Source: an uncultured Eubacteriaceae bacterium (GTDB taxonomy: Bacteria; Bacillota; Clostridia; Eubacteriales; Eubacteriaceae). From it: 7,351 bases of DNA. Below the pieces are notes generated by a model, which had not been told where the DNA came from, made no database searches, and saw nothing but the letters and a program-made list of their open reading frames with translations. The translations under genes and the position numbers were made by a program. The number at the start of each line of letters is the position of its first letter. Positions within the stretch are counted from its first letter, which is position 1. The DNA lies in the NCBI GenBank assembly GCA_947630385.1, contig CANRHG010000097.1, positions 1 to 7,351 of the forward strand, written 5' to 3'. Shown piece after piece: positions 1-6,486 of this stretch.

Positions 1-24
1 TTTTGTGGGTTTTAAGATGAAAAT

Positions 25-552
25 TTACCCGAATTTGGGATTGACATGGGCATTTCCAAAAAGTCGGTTAAGAGCCCCGTGGCTTATATACATCGGAAGA
101 TCCAATCCAAAGGCATCAAAATCCGTAAAAAAGACGATGTAAACTTTTTGGATATCTTCCGCTTTATATCCTTTCGGAAGTTGTCCAACCGTCAGTTGGG
201 CCGCGTATTCGAAAGAGCGTTGTTCAAGATCTTTTTGATCGAGTTTTTGAAACTCGAAAGCATAAATCTGTTTGTTCTGATCCATGACCAAAACGTCAAA
301 CCGGGCGTTCTTTCGTCTTAGTTGCCCAACCGTTACTTGCGAAAATAAATCAACTACTTTAAGACTTTTATCTTCCCGAACAATTTGAACGATCTCCTGG
401 GCAGCTTCTACGGCTCCCTGAAAAACAGCCGTCATAAATTCATCACTGTTCATGATCGTCATTTCTGCGATTAACTCACGATCGTCACTGAAGCGTTCGG
501 AAAGATTTTTATCTTTCCTATCATCCTTTTTGCTCAATTTTATAATAAACAA
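25..552 (-). CDS. Rpn family recombination-promoting nuclease / putative transposase (PDDEXK_2), probably truncated
   Basis: A 175-aa protein resembling the N-terminal nuclease domain of Rpn/PDDEXK_2 proteins, DNA endonucleases tied to RecA-independent recombination and often called putative transposases. Recognisable parts are MNSDEFMTAVF (34-44), RFDVLVMD (84-91) with Asp86, the YAFEFQ strand (97-102) with Glu100 and Gln102 in the E-x-Q position of this family, LEQRSFEYAAQL (109-120), and VYIVFFTDFDAFGLDLPMY (137-155). Family members usually have about 250-300 aa. This one stops at TAA 25-27 soon after the nuclease core, and its last 20 residues do not match the family pattern as I know it. 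The only start for the full frame is TTG at 550-552, without a clear Shine-Dalgarno; ATG at 460-462 (residue 31) is an alternative. Base composition is poorer in GC than the operon. Probably an accessory, decaying copy. Confidence 0.7.
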   Translation of the reverse strand: MFIIKLSKKDDRKDKNLSERFSDDRELIAEMTIMNSDEFMTAVFQGAVEAAQEIVQIVREDKSLKVVDLFSQVTVGQLRRKNARFDVLVMDQNKQIYAFEFQKLDQKDLEQRSFEYAAQLTVGQLPKGYKAEDIQKVYIVFFTDFDAFGLDLPMYISHGALNRLFGNAHVNPKFG

Positions 553-580
553 ACCGGCCGATCAGATTTCCTATATTATT

Positions 581-594
581 TAAAAGTACTTTTA
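581..594. repeat. 14-bp perfect palindrome (possible operator)
   Basis: TAAAAGTACTTTTA equals its own reverse complement over all 14 bases. It lies between the possible -10 box at 605-610 and the start of the gene at 25-552. The GTAC centre makes it less trivial than a pure A/T palindrome, but there is only one copy and no regulator is encoded nearby. Confidence 0.4.
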
Positions 595-604
595 GTGTAC
601 ATTT

Positions 605-634
605 ATTATAAGAACCTAGCTCTCGAAAAAACAG
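605..634 (-). promoter_or_regulatory. Tentative promoter for the Rpn-type gene
   Basis: The minus strand has a perfect TATAAT at 605-610, 52 nt or more before the annotated TTG start. The best -35 match at 18-bp spacing is CTGTTT (629-634), a poor hexamer, and there is no TG extension. The perfect palindrome at 581-594 would lie just downstream of the transcription start, where an operator could sit. Evidence is limited to the -10 hexamer in an AT-rich region, where chance matches are common. Confidence 0.25.
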
Positions 635-790
635 TCTTGACTTTTCAGTAAAAAAGAAATCATCCAAAATTAAAACTTGACGAAGATAAGATATCCGCCT
701 TAATCCTTATTCTATGCGACCAAAGAGGCCGTTTTCTTGTCGTTTTGTAAACTCATATGTGACGAAAAAAATTTTGTTTAAACTCCTCGT

Positions 791-810
791 TTTCTTAAGA
801 TTTCTTAAGA
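791..810. repeat. Tandem duplication of a 10-bp unit
   Basis: TTTCTTAAGA occurs twice head to tail. Each unit contains the palindrome CTTAAG. It may be a slippage product in AT-rich spacer DNA or a pair of protein-binding sites spaced one helical turn apart; nothing in the window decides between these. Confidence 0.5.
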
Positions 811-930
811 ATATTACCTGCTTTCATAAATTTTAAAATTTTGTATTATAAAATAATCCGGCTTTATTGATACTATCTTGACCTTTTAAGATACTTAATT
901 GCCTTTAGTTTAGACTTCCAAAAACGCGAA

Positions 931-967
931 AATCCCAAATCCGAGGAAAATCCTCAGATTTGGGATT
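931..967 (-). terminator. Rho-independent terminator of the leu-ilv-lysozyme operon
   Basis: Inverted repeat 12 nt past the lysozyme-gene stop. Arms 931-947 and 951-967 pair over 17 bp around a 3-nt loop. The single imperfect position (C at 942 against A at 956) becomes a G-U wobble in the minus-strand RNA. On that strand the stem is followed by TTCGCGTTTTT (down to 920), an interrupted U tract; the other strand has no T run after the stem. The orientation therefore fits termination of the leftward operon. The broken U tract makes its efficiency uncertain. Confidence 0.8.
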
Positions 968-979
968 ATATTAATCTGG

Positions 980-1627
980 TTATTTTTTATTCACGATGAA
1001 ATCTAAATCGAGGTCCGTTCTGGGGTTTACGAACAAATTTACGAGTCTCGAATAAAACATGTTCCCGTACCGGTACCGGTAGCCACCGTTTTCTTTCCAC
1101 GATACGACGTTGAAATAGTCGATTGTCTCATCTCCGCCTACTTCTTTAGAAAATTCTTCGGCCAGTTCAAAAGAATAGCGGCCGCCGTTATCGGCGACGT
1201 AATACAAAAATCCAGGTCCATAATTATAAGCCTGTACGACCGCGTCCGTATCGACACCGAGTTCTTGGGCAATTTCAAGGAGCTCGCTAAAATACCTGAC
1301 TCCCTGGTCAATCGAAGCTTCGCGGTCTAAGCTATTGGGCTCTAAGCCCAAAGATTCCGATGACTGCATGACATCTTCGTAAATACCGCCGCTTTCGACT
1401 TCCATTATCCCGAGTAACTGCGGGACGTACGCTTCGATTCCGTACTCAGCCGCTTTTTGTCGAATTATTTCTTCTTGGCTCTCTACTTGTGGCGAAAGAT
1501 CCCCGGTCACAAACCGGTAAGTCTGTATCCAAAAGGGATCGTTCGTCAACATAAAATAGACGTAAAAGACGATAAGAACCAGTAAAAGCGCAATAAACCC
1601 CAGGCTCCAAGCCAGGATCCGTTTCAT
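980..1627 (-). CDS. Membrane-anchored lysozyme-like protein (PF13702-type, Pmp23/YocA-like)
   Basis: A 215-aa protein with a short basic N-terminus (MKR), one hydrophobic segment at about 4-27 acting as an uncleaved anchor, and an extracytoplasmic goose-type lysozyme-like domain from about 50 to 200. Family marks that I recognise are QLLGIMEVESGG (70-81), where Glu78 before Ser-Gly is the likely catalytic acid, DVMQSSESLG (85-94), and VQAYNYGPGFL (131-141). The domain probably cuts or remodels peptidoglycan glycan strands. Related Gram-positive proteins are pneumococcal Pmp23, linked to division and envelope work, and B. subtilis YocA. The family call comes from motif memory and was not searched. 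The ATG overlaps the ilvB stop as TAATG and no Shine-Dalgarno is visible in the preceding bases, so expression probably depends on reinitiation by ribosomes finishing ilvB. It is the last gene before the terminator. It has no evident metabolic link to its neighbours. Confidence 0.85.
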   Translation of the reverse strand: MKRILAWSLGFIALLLVLIVFYVYFMLTNDPFWIQTYRFVTGDLSPQVESQEEIIRQKAAEYGIEAYVPQLLGIMEVESGGIYEDVMQSSESLGLEPNSLDREASIDQGVRYFSELLEIAQELGVDTDAVVQAYNYGPGFLYYVADNGGRYSFELAEEFSKEVGGDETIDYFNVVSWKENGGYRYRYGNMFYSRLVNLFVNPRTDLDLDFIVNKK

Positions 1628-3285
1628 TATTTATAGTAGAGTTCGTCGATTGGATTACCGGCCGGAACGATCGGATAAACCCCTTCGTCGTGGTCGATCT
1701 TACAACGTACGAGGACCGGCTCTCTTAAGTCTTTGATTTCTTCTAACGTTTTATCGAGATCTTCTTGCGTTTCCACGTTAAAATTCTTGATCCCGCAGGC
1801 TTCGGCAAGTTTAAGGTAATCGACCTCGTTGTTCGCGTTTAGGTCCGTTTCGGCGTAGCGGCCTTCCTGGAACAAGTCCTGCCACTGGCGAACCATCCCC
1901 AGGGCGTTGTTATCAAAGAGGAAGATCTTGACGGGAAGGTTATAGCGTTTTAAGGTGATCAGTTCGTTGCAGTTCATCCGAAAACTGCCGTCCCCGGCGA
2001 ACAAGAGCACGTCCGCTTCGGGGTGTGCGATCTGCGCGCCATAAGCGGCTCCCATGCCAAAACCCATCGTACCCAGGCCTCCGGACGTCAGGAGTTGTCC
2101 TGGAAATTTGAACTTCCATTCCTGCCCGATCCACATCTGGTGTTGGCCGACTTCCGTCACGACGTAAGCGTCGGGGTAGGCCGCGTTGATCGTCTGGATG
2201 ATATCCTGGGGCGTGAAATCGCTGACGTGGGAGTGCGTGATCTTCCAGTCTTCGATCTGCTTATACCACTCCGGATAGCTTCCCTCTTCGACGATCTCGG
2301 TGAGCTGTTCGAGGACGTCTTTGGCGTCCCCCATGATATGAACGTTGGTCGCGACGTTTTTTTCAAACTCCGTCGGATCGATATCGATGTGAATGATCTT
2401 CTTGTCGCGCATAAACGAAGTAATATTTCCCGTCGCGCGGTCCGAAAATCTCGTTCCGATGGCGATGATCGTATCCGAATTGATCACGGCCAGGTTGGCT
2501 TCATTGCTCCCGTGCATGCCGACCATTCCAAGAGAGAGGGGATCGTTTCTATCGATCGAACCCAGTCCCATCAAAGAGTTGGCTACGGGAATTCCCGTCT
2601 TGTGGGCAAATTCCTGCAAGACTTCAGAACCGCCGGATTTGATGATCCCACCGCCGGCGTAGATGACCGGACGTTCGGCTTTTTCGATAAACTCCGCGGC
2701 CCTTAAAATCGCGTCCCGCTTGGCTTTCGGGACCTGGGACGTATCGGCGAGCGGTTTTGGATGATACTCCATTTCTGCCATGAAGATGTCTTTGGGCACG
2801 TCCACGACGACCGGGCCGGGTCGCCCGCTTTTTGCGATACGGAAAGCCTCCCTTAAGGTGGCCGCGAGCATCGTCGGGTCGGTCACGAGAAAAGAGTGTT
2901 TTGTGATCTGATAGGTAATACTTGTAATATCGACTTCTTGGAAAGAATCCTTTCCCAAAAGATCCTGCGTCACCTGTCCGGTAATGACCACGATCGGAAT
3001 GGAATCAAGATAAGCCGTAGCGACCGCCGTGACCGTATTGGTCGCGCCGGGGCCGGAAGTCGTGATAGCCACGCCGACTTCCCCACTCGAGCGGGCATAA
3101 CCGTCGGCCGCGTGGACCCCGTGTTGTTCGTGGCAAGGTTCGTACTGTTTGATATCGGTATCCGAGCGGTAAAAGGCGTCAAAAAGCGGTATGACGACCC
3201 CACCCGGGTAAGAAAAGACGTTTTTTACGCCTTGTTCTTCCAGGATCTTGATGGTCAGGTCGCAACCGGTCATTTTTTCTCCCAT
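1627..3285 (-). CDS. ilvB: Acetolactate (acetohydroxyacid) synthase large subunit
   Basis: Catalytic subunit of the ThDP- and FAD-dependent synthase that condenses pyruvate with pyruvate or 2-ketobutyrate, the committed step of branched-chain amino acid synthesis. It has 552 aa with the three-domain layout: an N-terminal PYR domain with SYPGGVVIP (25-33) and the ThDP-activating Glu53 of HEQHG, a central FAD-type domain, and a C-terminal ThDP domain with GDGS (431-434) through NN (459-460). Trp468 in MVRQWQ is the residue linked to 2-ketobutyrate preference in biosynthetic enzymes, which argues against a catabolic AlsS or pyruvate oxidase. The longest start (ATG 3283-3285) overlaps the ilvD stop as TAATG. 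An ATG at codon 5 (3271-3273) has a better GGGAG site 5 nt upstream and may be the real start, giving 548 aa. No ilvN regulatory subunit follows; the next gene is a lysozyme-like protein, again joined by TAATG. Confidence 0.96.
   Translation of the reverse strand: MGEKMTGCDLTIKILEEQGVKNVFSYPGGVVIPLFDAFYRSDTDIKQYEPCHEQHGVHAADGYARSSGEVGVAITTSGPGATNTVTAVATAYLDSIPIVVITGQVTQDLLGKDSFQEVDITSITYQITKHSFLVTDPTMLAATLREAFRIAKSGRPGPVVVDVPKDIFMAEMEYHPKPLADTSQVPKAKRDAILRAAEFIEKAERPVIYAGGGIIKSGGSEVLQEFAHKTGIPVANSLMGLGSIDRNDPLSLGMVGMHGSNEANLAVINSDTIIAIGTRFSDRATGNITSFMRDKKIIHIDIDPTEFEKNVATNVHIMGDAKDVLEQLTEIVEEGSYPEWYKQIEDWKITHSHVSDFTPQDIIQTINAAYPDAYVVTEVGQHQMWIGQEWKFKFPGQLLTSGGLGTMGFGMGAAYGAQIAHPEADVLLFAGDGSFRMNCNELITLKRYNLPVKIFLFDNNALGMVRQWQDLFQEGRYAETDLNANNEVDYLKLAEACGIKNFNVETQEDLDKTLEEIKDLREPVLVRCKIDHDEGVYPIVPAGNPIDELYYK
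3279..3283 (-). promoter_or_regulatory. Possible ribosome-binding site favouring an internal ilvB start
   Basis: The minus strand reads GGGAG, then five A residues, then the ATG at 3271-3273 (codon 5 of the longest ilvB frame). The upstream ATG at 3283-3285 has only a GGA 5 nt before it. The internal start would remove four residues (MGEK) and leave MTGCDL, which fits the usual MTGA-like start of the family. Confidence 0.5.
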
Positions 3286-4958
3286 TATTCCAAAACCGCC
3301 CCTCTACTCGAATCGCTCACGAGTTTGGCGTAACGTTTTAAGTAACCGTGGTCGATGTTCGGCGCTTTTTCTTTCTTGTTCTTCCTGCGTTCTTCGAGGA
3401 CGTCTTCGTCGACGAGTAAATCGATTTTATGGTTTGGGATATCGATGTGAATTTTATCCCCGTTTTCTACGAGCCCGATCGGCCCGCCGGCCGCGGCTTC
3501 CGGACAGACGTGTCCGACGCAGGCACCGCGGGTCGCGCCCGAAAAACGCCCGTCCGTGATCAGGGCGACTTCTTCACCCAGGCCTCTTCCCATGATGGCC
3601 GAGGTCGGGTTTAGCATCTCAGGCATTCCCGGACCGCCTTTAGGCCCAACGTAGCGGATGACGACCACGTCTCCCGAGACGATCTCTCCGTTATCGATGG
3701 CCGCCTGGGCTTCTTCTTCGGAGTCGAATACCTTAGCCGGTCCCGTAAAGTCCATCATGGACGGCGCGACGGCCGACTGTTTGACGACGGCCGTGTTGGG
3801 AGCAAGGCTTCCCCGCAGTACGGCGATCCCACCGGTCTCACTAAAGGGATTTTCGACCGGTCGGATGATCTCGGTGTCTAAATTTTTCGCGTCTTTGATG
3901 TTTTCTGCGATCGTCTTTCCCGTTACGGTCATTAAATCCGTATTTAACAGACCGAGTTTGTCGATCTCTTTCATGACGGCGTAGATCCCGCCGGCTTCGT
4001 TTAAGTCTTCCATATAAGTACGACCTGCCGGGGCGAGGTGACAGAGGTTCGGGGTCTTGGCCGAGATCTCGTTGGCTACTTCCGTATTGAGCTCGACCCC
4101 ACATTCGTGGGCGATAGCCGGAAGGTGAAGCATCGAGTTGGTCGAACAACCCAGCGCCATATCCATCGTCAGGGCGTTGATAAAAGCGTCCTCGGTCATG
4201 ATATCCCTGGGCTTAATATCTTTTTCGACGAGCTCCATGATCTGCATTCCCGCGAGTTTTGCCAGTCTTAGGCGTTCGGAGTAAACGGCCGGAACGGTCC
4301 CGTTTCCACGTAGTCCCATGCCGAGTACTTCCGTCAGGCAGTTCATGCTGTTGGCCGTATACATCCCCGAGCAGGACCCACAGGTCGGGCACGTCCCGCA
4401 CTCGTAGTCCCTAAAGGTTTCCTCGTCCATATTGCCGGCTTCGTAGGCTCCGACGGCTTCAAACATCGTAGAGAGCGAGGTTTTTCTGCCTTCTACGTGA
4501 CCCGCTAGCATCGGACCACCGCTGATTACGATCGTCGGAATATTGACCCTAGCCGCCGCCATGAGTAGGCCTGGGACGTTTTTGTCGCAGTTTGGGATCA
4601 TGACGAGCCCGTCAAAAGCGTGGGCAATCGCGAGCGCTTCGGTCGAGTCGGCGATCAGGTCCCTGGTCACGAGCGAGTATTTCATGCCCGTGTGTCCCAT
4701 CGCAATCCCGTCGCAGACGGCAATAGCCGGGACTTCGATCGGCGTTCCTCCGGCCATGCGCACGCCGGCTTTGACAGCGTCGGTGATCTTATCTAGATTC
4801 ATGTGGCCGGGAATGATTTCGTTAAAGGAACTGACGACCCCGATCAGGGGGCGCTGCATTTCTTCTTCCGTCAGTCCCAGCGCACGAAACAGCGAACGCG
4901 CCGGAGCGGCTTTATTGCCCGAGGTGACGGCGTTCGATTTTAACTTTTTATCCTTCAT
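3285..4958 (-). CDS. ilvD: Dihydroxy-acid dehydratase
   Basis: Fe-S dehydratase that converts 2,3-dihydroxy-isovalerate and -methylvalerate to the 2-keto acid precursors of valine, leucine and isoleucine. It has 557 aa, the full family length. Both family signatures are present: NCDKNVPGLLMA around 123-134 (cluster Cys124, carbamylatable Lys125) and ALITDGRFSGAT around 465-476 (Ser473 in the catalytic position). CGTCPTCGSCSGMYTANSMN around 187-206 contains a second cluster ligand, probably Cys196. The segment FNEIIPGHMNL has Gly51 where [2Fe-2S] dehydratases have a third Cys, as in the E. coli-like enzymes known to carry an oxygen-labile [4Fe-4S] cluster; the cluster type here is inferred. 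The ATG overlaps the leuB stop as ATGA and has only a weak GGA ribosome-binding match 6 nt upstream, so it may rely on translation arriving through leuB. It ends in a TAATG overlap with ilvB. Confidence 0.97.
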   Translation of the reverse strand: MKDKKLKSNAVTSGNKAAPARSLFRALGLTEEEMQRPLIGVVSSFNEIIPGHMNLDKITDAVKAGVRMAGGTPIEVPAIAVCDGIAMGHTGMKYSLVTRDLIADSTEALAIAHAFDGLVMIPNCDKNVPGLLMAAARVNIPTIVISGGPMLAGHVEGRKTSLSTMFEAVGAYEAGNMDEETFRDYECGTCPTCGSCSGMYTANSMNCLTEVLGMGLRGNGTVPAVYSERLRLAKLAGMQIMELVEKDIKPRDIMTEDAFINALTMDMALGCSTNSMLHLPAIAHECGVELNTEVANEISAKTPNLCHLAPAGRTYMEDLNEAGGIYAVMKEIDKLGLLNTDLMTVTGKTIAENIKDAKNLDTEIIRPVENPFSETGGIAVLRGSLAPNTAVVKQSAVAPSMMDFTGPAKVFDSEEEAQAAIDNGEIVSGDVVVIRYVGPKGGPGMPEMLNPTSAIMGRGLGEEVALITDGRFSGATRGACVGHVCPEAAAGGPIGLVENGDKIHIDIPNHKIDLLVDEDVLEERRKNKKEKAPNIDHGYLKRYAKLVSDSSRGAVLE

Positions 4959-5996
4959 ATTTTTTCCGCGATTCTAGTCCCCATTTCTTTTGTCCCTATG
5001 ACCGTATCCGCCGGGGTAGCAATATCAACGGTCCGGTAACCTTCTTTTAAAACGTCCTTAACGGCGCGTTCGATGTCGTCGGCCGCTTCGGCCTCGCCAA
5101 GCGAGTAGCGTAACATCATCGCCGCCGAAAGAATCGTGGCGATCGGGTTGGCTTTGTCCTGTCCGGCGATATCCGGGGCCGAGCCGTGTACGGGCTCAAA
5201 CATCCCAAAAGTCCCTTCGCCCATCGAGGCCGAAGGTAGCATCCCGATCGATCCCGTTAGCATCGAGGCCTCGTCCGAGAGAATGTCCCCAAAGAGGTTT
5301 CCCGTTAGGATCACGTCGAACTGGGACGGGTTGATGACGAGCTGCATGGCCGCGTTGTCGACGTAGAGCTCATCGAGTTCGACGTCCGGGTAATCTTTGG
5401 CGATCTCGCGCACGATCTCCCGCCAAAAACGGGAAACTTCGAGCACGTTGGCCTTATCCACAGAGGTCACTTTTTTGTCTCTGAGTCTAGCCGATTCAAA
5501 AGCTTTTCTGGCGATGCGCTCGACTTCGGGTCTAGTGTACTCCATCGTATCCCAGGCCGCGTAGTCTTCGTCGCGGTCCTTGTCCCCGAAGTAGATCCCC
5601 CCGGTGAGCTCTCTCATGACTAAGACGTCGAGCCCGTCTCCGATGACTTCGTCTTTTAGAGGCGAAGCCTCTTTTAGCTCGTCGAACAGGATCGCGGGCC
5701 TTAAGTTGGCAAAAAGCCCCAGGGCTTTACGGATGCCGAGGAGTCCGGCTTCCGGACGTTTATCCCCGGGTAGGTCGTCCCATTTCGGGCCGGACCGCGT
5801 CGCTTTTTTTGCTGATGTCGATGGTTTTTTGCGGCAGGGGGCTTCCAGTTTTGTCGATGGCGGCCCCACCGGCCAAGACGTCGGTGTATTCGAGTTCAAA
5901 ACCGTGCTTTTTGGCCGCTTTGTCGAGTACCTTGATGGCTTCTTCTACGATTTCCGGGCCGATCCCGTCGCCTCTTATGACTGCTATTTTATACAC
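4955..5996 (-). pseudogene. leuB: 3-isopropylmalate dehydrogenase (LeuB), frame disrupted by an apparent 17-nt deletion
   Basis: NAD-dependent 3-isopropylmalate dehydrogenase, the oxidative decarboxylation step of leucine synthesis. Frame 1 starts at GTG 5994-5996 (GAGGA Shine-Dalgarno 8 nt upstream). It reads the nucleotide-binding N-terminus YKIAVIRGDGIGPE through KKSDAV (residue 68), then goes out of frame to a TAA at 5760-5762. The correct sequence resumes in another frame at PKWDDLPG and runs to a TGA at 4955-4957. Between DAV and PKW only 4 nt (5789-5792) stand where the family has about seven residues (LLGAVGG). Adding 17 nt gives 353 codons, a normal 352-aa enzyme. All catalytic positions survive downstream: the Args of GIRK, NLRP and MRELTGG, Tyr of GGIYFG, Lys of SVDKANVL, Asp of YVDNAAM, both Asp of FGDILSDEAS, and the GSAPDIAG nucleotide site. 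The rest is undecayed, so this is either a very recent mutation or a sequence error. The 3' end overlaps ilvD by ATGA. Confidence 0.9.
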
Positions 5997-6486
5997 GTTT
6001 TAAATCCTCGTTTATATAATTGACTAGTCCGCCGGCTTTGATTAATTCCTGCATAAACGGTGGGAAAGCTTCGGCGCTGTAGGTGTTGTTCTTAGTTAAA
6101 TTTACGATCGTTCCGGTGTCAAAATCGACCTCGAGCTCGTCTCCGGCCTCGATATCCTCCACGGCCTGTGGGCACTCGAGGATCGGCAGGCCGATGTTGA
6201 TCGCGTTTCTGTAAAAGATACGGGCGAAATTGTTCGCGATCACGCAGGAGACGCCGGAGGCTTTGATCGCAAGCGGGGCGTGCTCTCTTGAAGAGCCACA
6301 GCCAAAATTGTTGTCGGCCACGATGATGTCCCCGTCCTTTACCTGATTTACAAATTCCTTGTCGATGTCTTCCATGCAGTGCTTAGCGAGTTCTTCTGGG
6401 CTAGAGGTGTTTAGGTAACGGGCCGGGATGATGACGTCCGTGTCGACGTCGCTTCCGTAGCGGAATACTTTTCCGGTGGCTTTCAC
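5989..6486 (-). CDS. leuD: 3-isopropylmalate dehydratase small subunit (LeuD)
   Basis: Small (swivelling-domain) subunit of isopropylmalate isomerase, 165 aa, the usual size of the short HacB/LeuD type that pairs with a HacA-type LeuC. Visible signatures are DVDTDVIIPARYL (residues 13-25) and NFGCGSSREHAP (60-71), the latter belonging to the active-site/substrate-binding region of the family. The substrate-selecting loop after PAR reads YLNT (24-27). This tetrapeptide varies among isopropylmalate isomerases and homoaconitases, so specificity rests on operon context. The start is GTG at 6484-6486, overlapping the leuC stop as GTGA. It is supported by a strong AAGGAGG Shine-Dalgarno 7 nt upstream, within the end of leuC. 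The 3' end overlaps the leuB start by 8 nt. No damage is seen in the gene. Confidence 0.96.
   Translation of the reverse strand: MKATGKVFRYGSDVDTDVIIPARYLNTSSPEELAKHCMEDIDKEFVNQVKDGDIIVADNNFGCGSSREHAPLAIKASGVSCVIANNFARIFYRNAINIGLPILECPQAVEDIEAGDELEVDFDTGTIVNLTKNNTYSAEAFPPFMQELIKAGGLVNYINEDLKRV

Larger units (their letters stand above)
553..979. other. AT-rich intergenic region with no recognisable gene
   Basis: About 430 bp that is clearly richer in A and T than the leu/ilv genes. I find no open frame of useful length, no tRNA-like fold and no recognisable transposon end. Besides the terminator at 931-967 it holds a 14-bp perfect palindrome at 581-594 (TAAAAGTACTTTTA), a 10-bp unit repeated in tandem at 791-810 (TTTCTTAAGA twice) and a 14-bp A/T-only palindrome at 828-841. 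A TATAAT on the minus strand at 605-610 could serve the gene at 25-552. CTTGAC occurs three times on the plus strand (starting at 636, 676 and 877), but none has a convincing -10 box at proper spacing. Confidence 0.7.

Noticed and set aside
46..321. Plus-strand open frame opposite the Rpn-type gene
   Set aside because: It is antisense to a frame with clear nuclease motifs; its basic, unfamiliar product shows no domain.
637..710. Possible plus-strand promoters starting with TTGACT or TTGACG
   Set aside because: No acceptable -10 hexamer lies at 16-18 bp, and no plus-strand gene follows.
553..979. CRISPR array, tRNA, insertion-sequence end or attachment site in the spacer
   Set aside because: There is no regularly spaced repeat set, cloverleaf, terminal inverted repeat with target duplication, or tRNA-like sequence; the only strong stem is the terminator.
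1068..1081. 14-bp perfect palindrome TACCGGTACCGGTA
   Set aside because: It lies inside the lysozyme-like gene and is explained by repeated Tyr-Arg codons (YRYRYG).
2023..2706. Long open frame on the plus strand (227 codons) across ilvB
   Set aside because: It lies wholly antisense to the well-conserved ilvB, has no ribosome-binding site or recognisable domain, and is Arg/Asp-rich as expected from reading the reverse of a gene with this codon use.
4543..4977. Plus-strand open frame opposite the ilvD start
   Set aside because: It is the shadow of ilvD codons, with no promoter or ribosome-binding evidence.
5789..5810. Programmed frameshifting as the normal way to express leuB
   Set aside because: Isopropylmalate dehydrogenase is not known to use it, and the shifted product would still lack the conserved LLGAVGG segment.
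5760..5996. A separate small 78-aa gene upstream of leuB
   Set aside because: Its first 68 residues are the normal LeuB N-terminus and only the last ten are out-of-frame sequence, so it is the front piece of the broken leuB.
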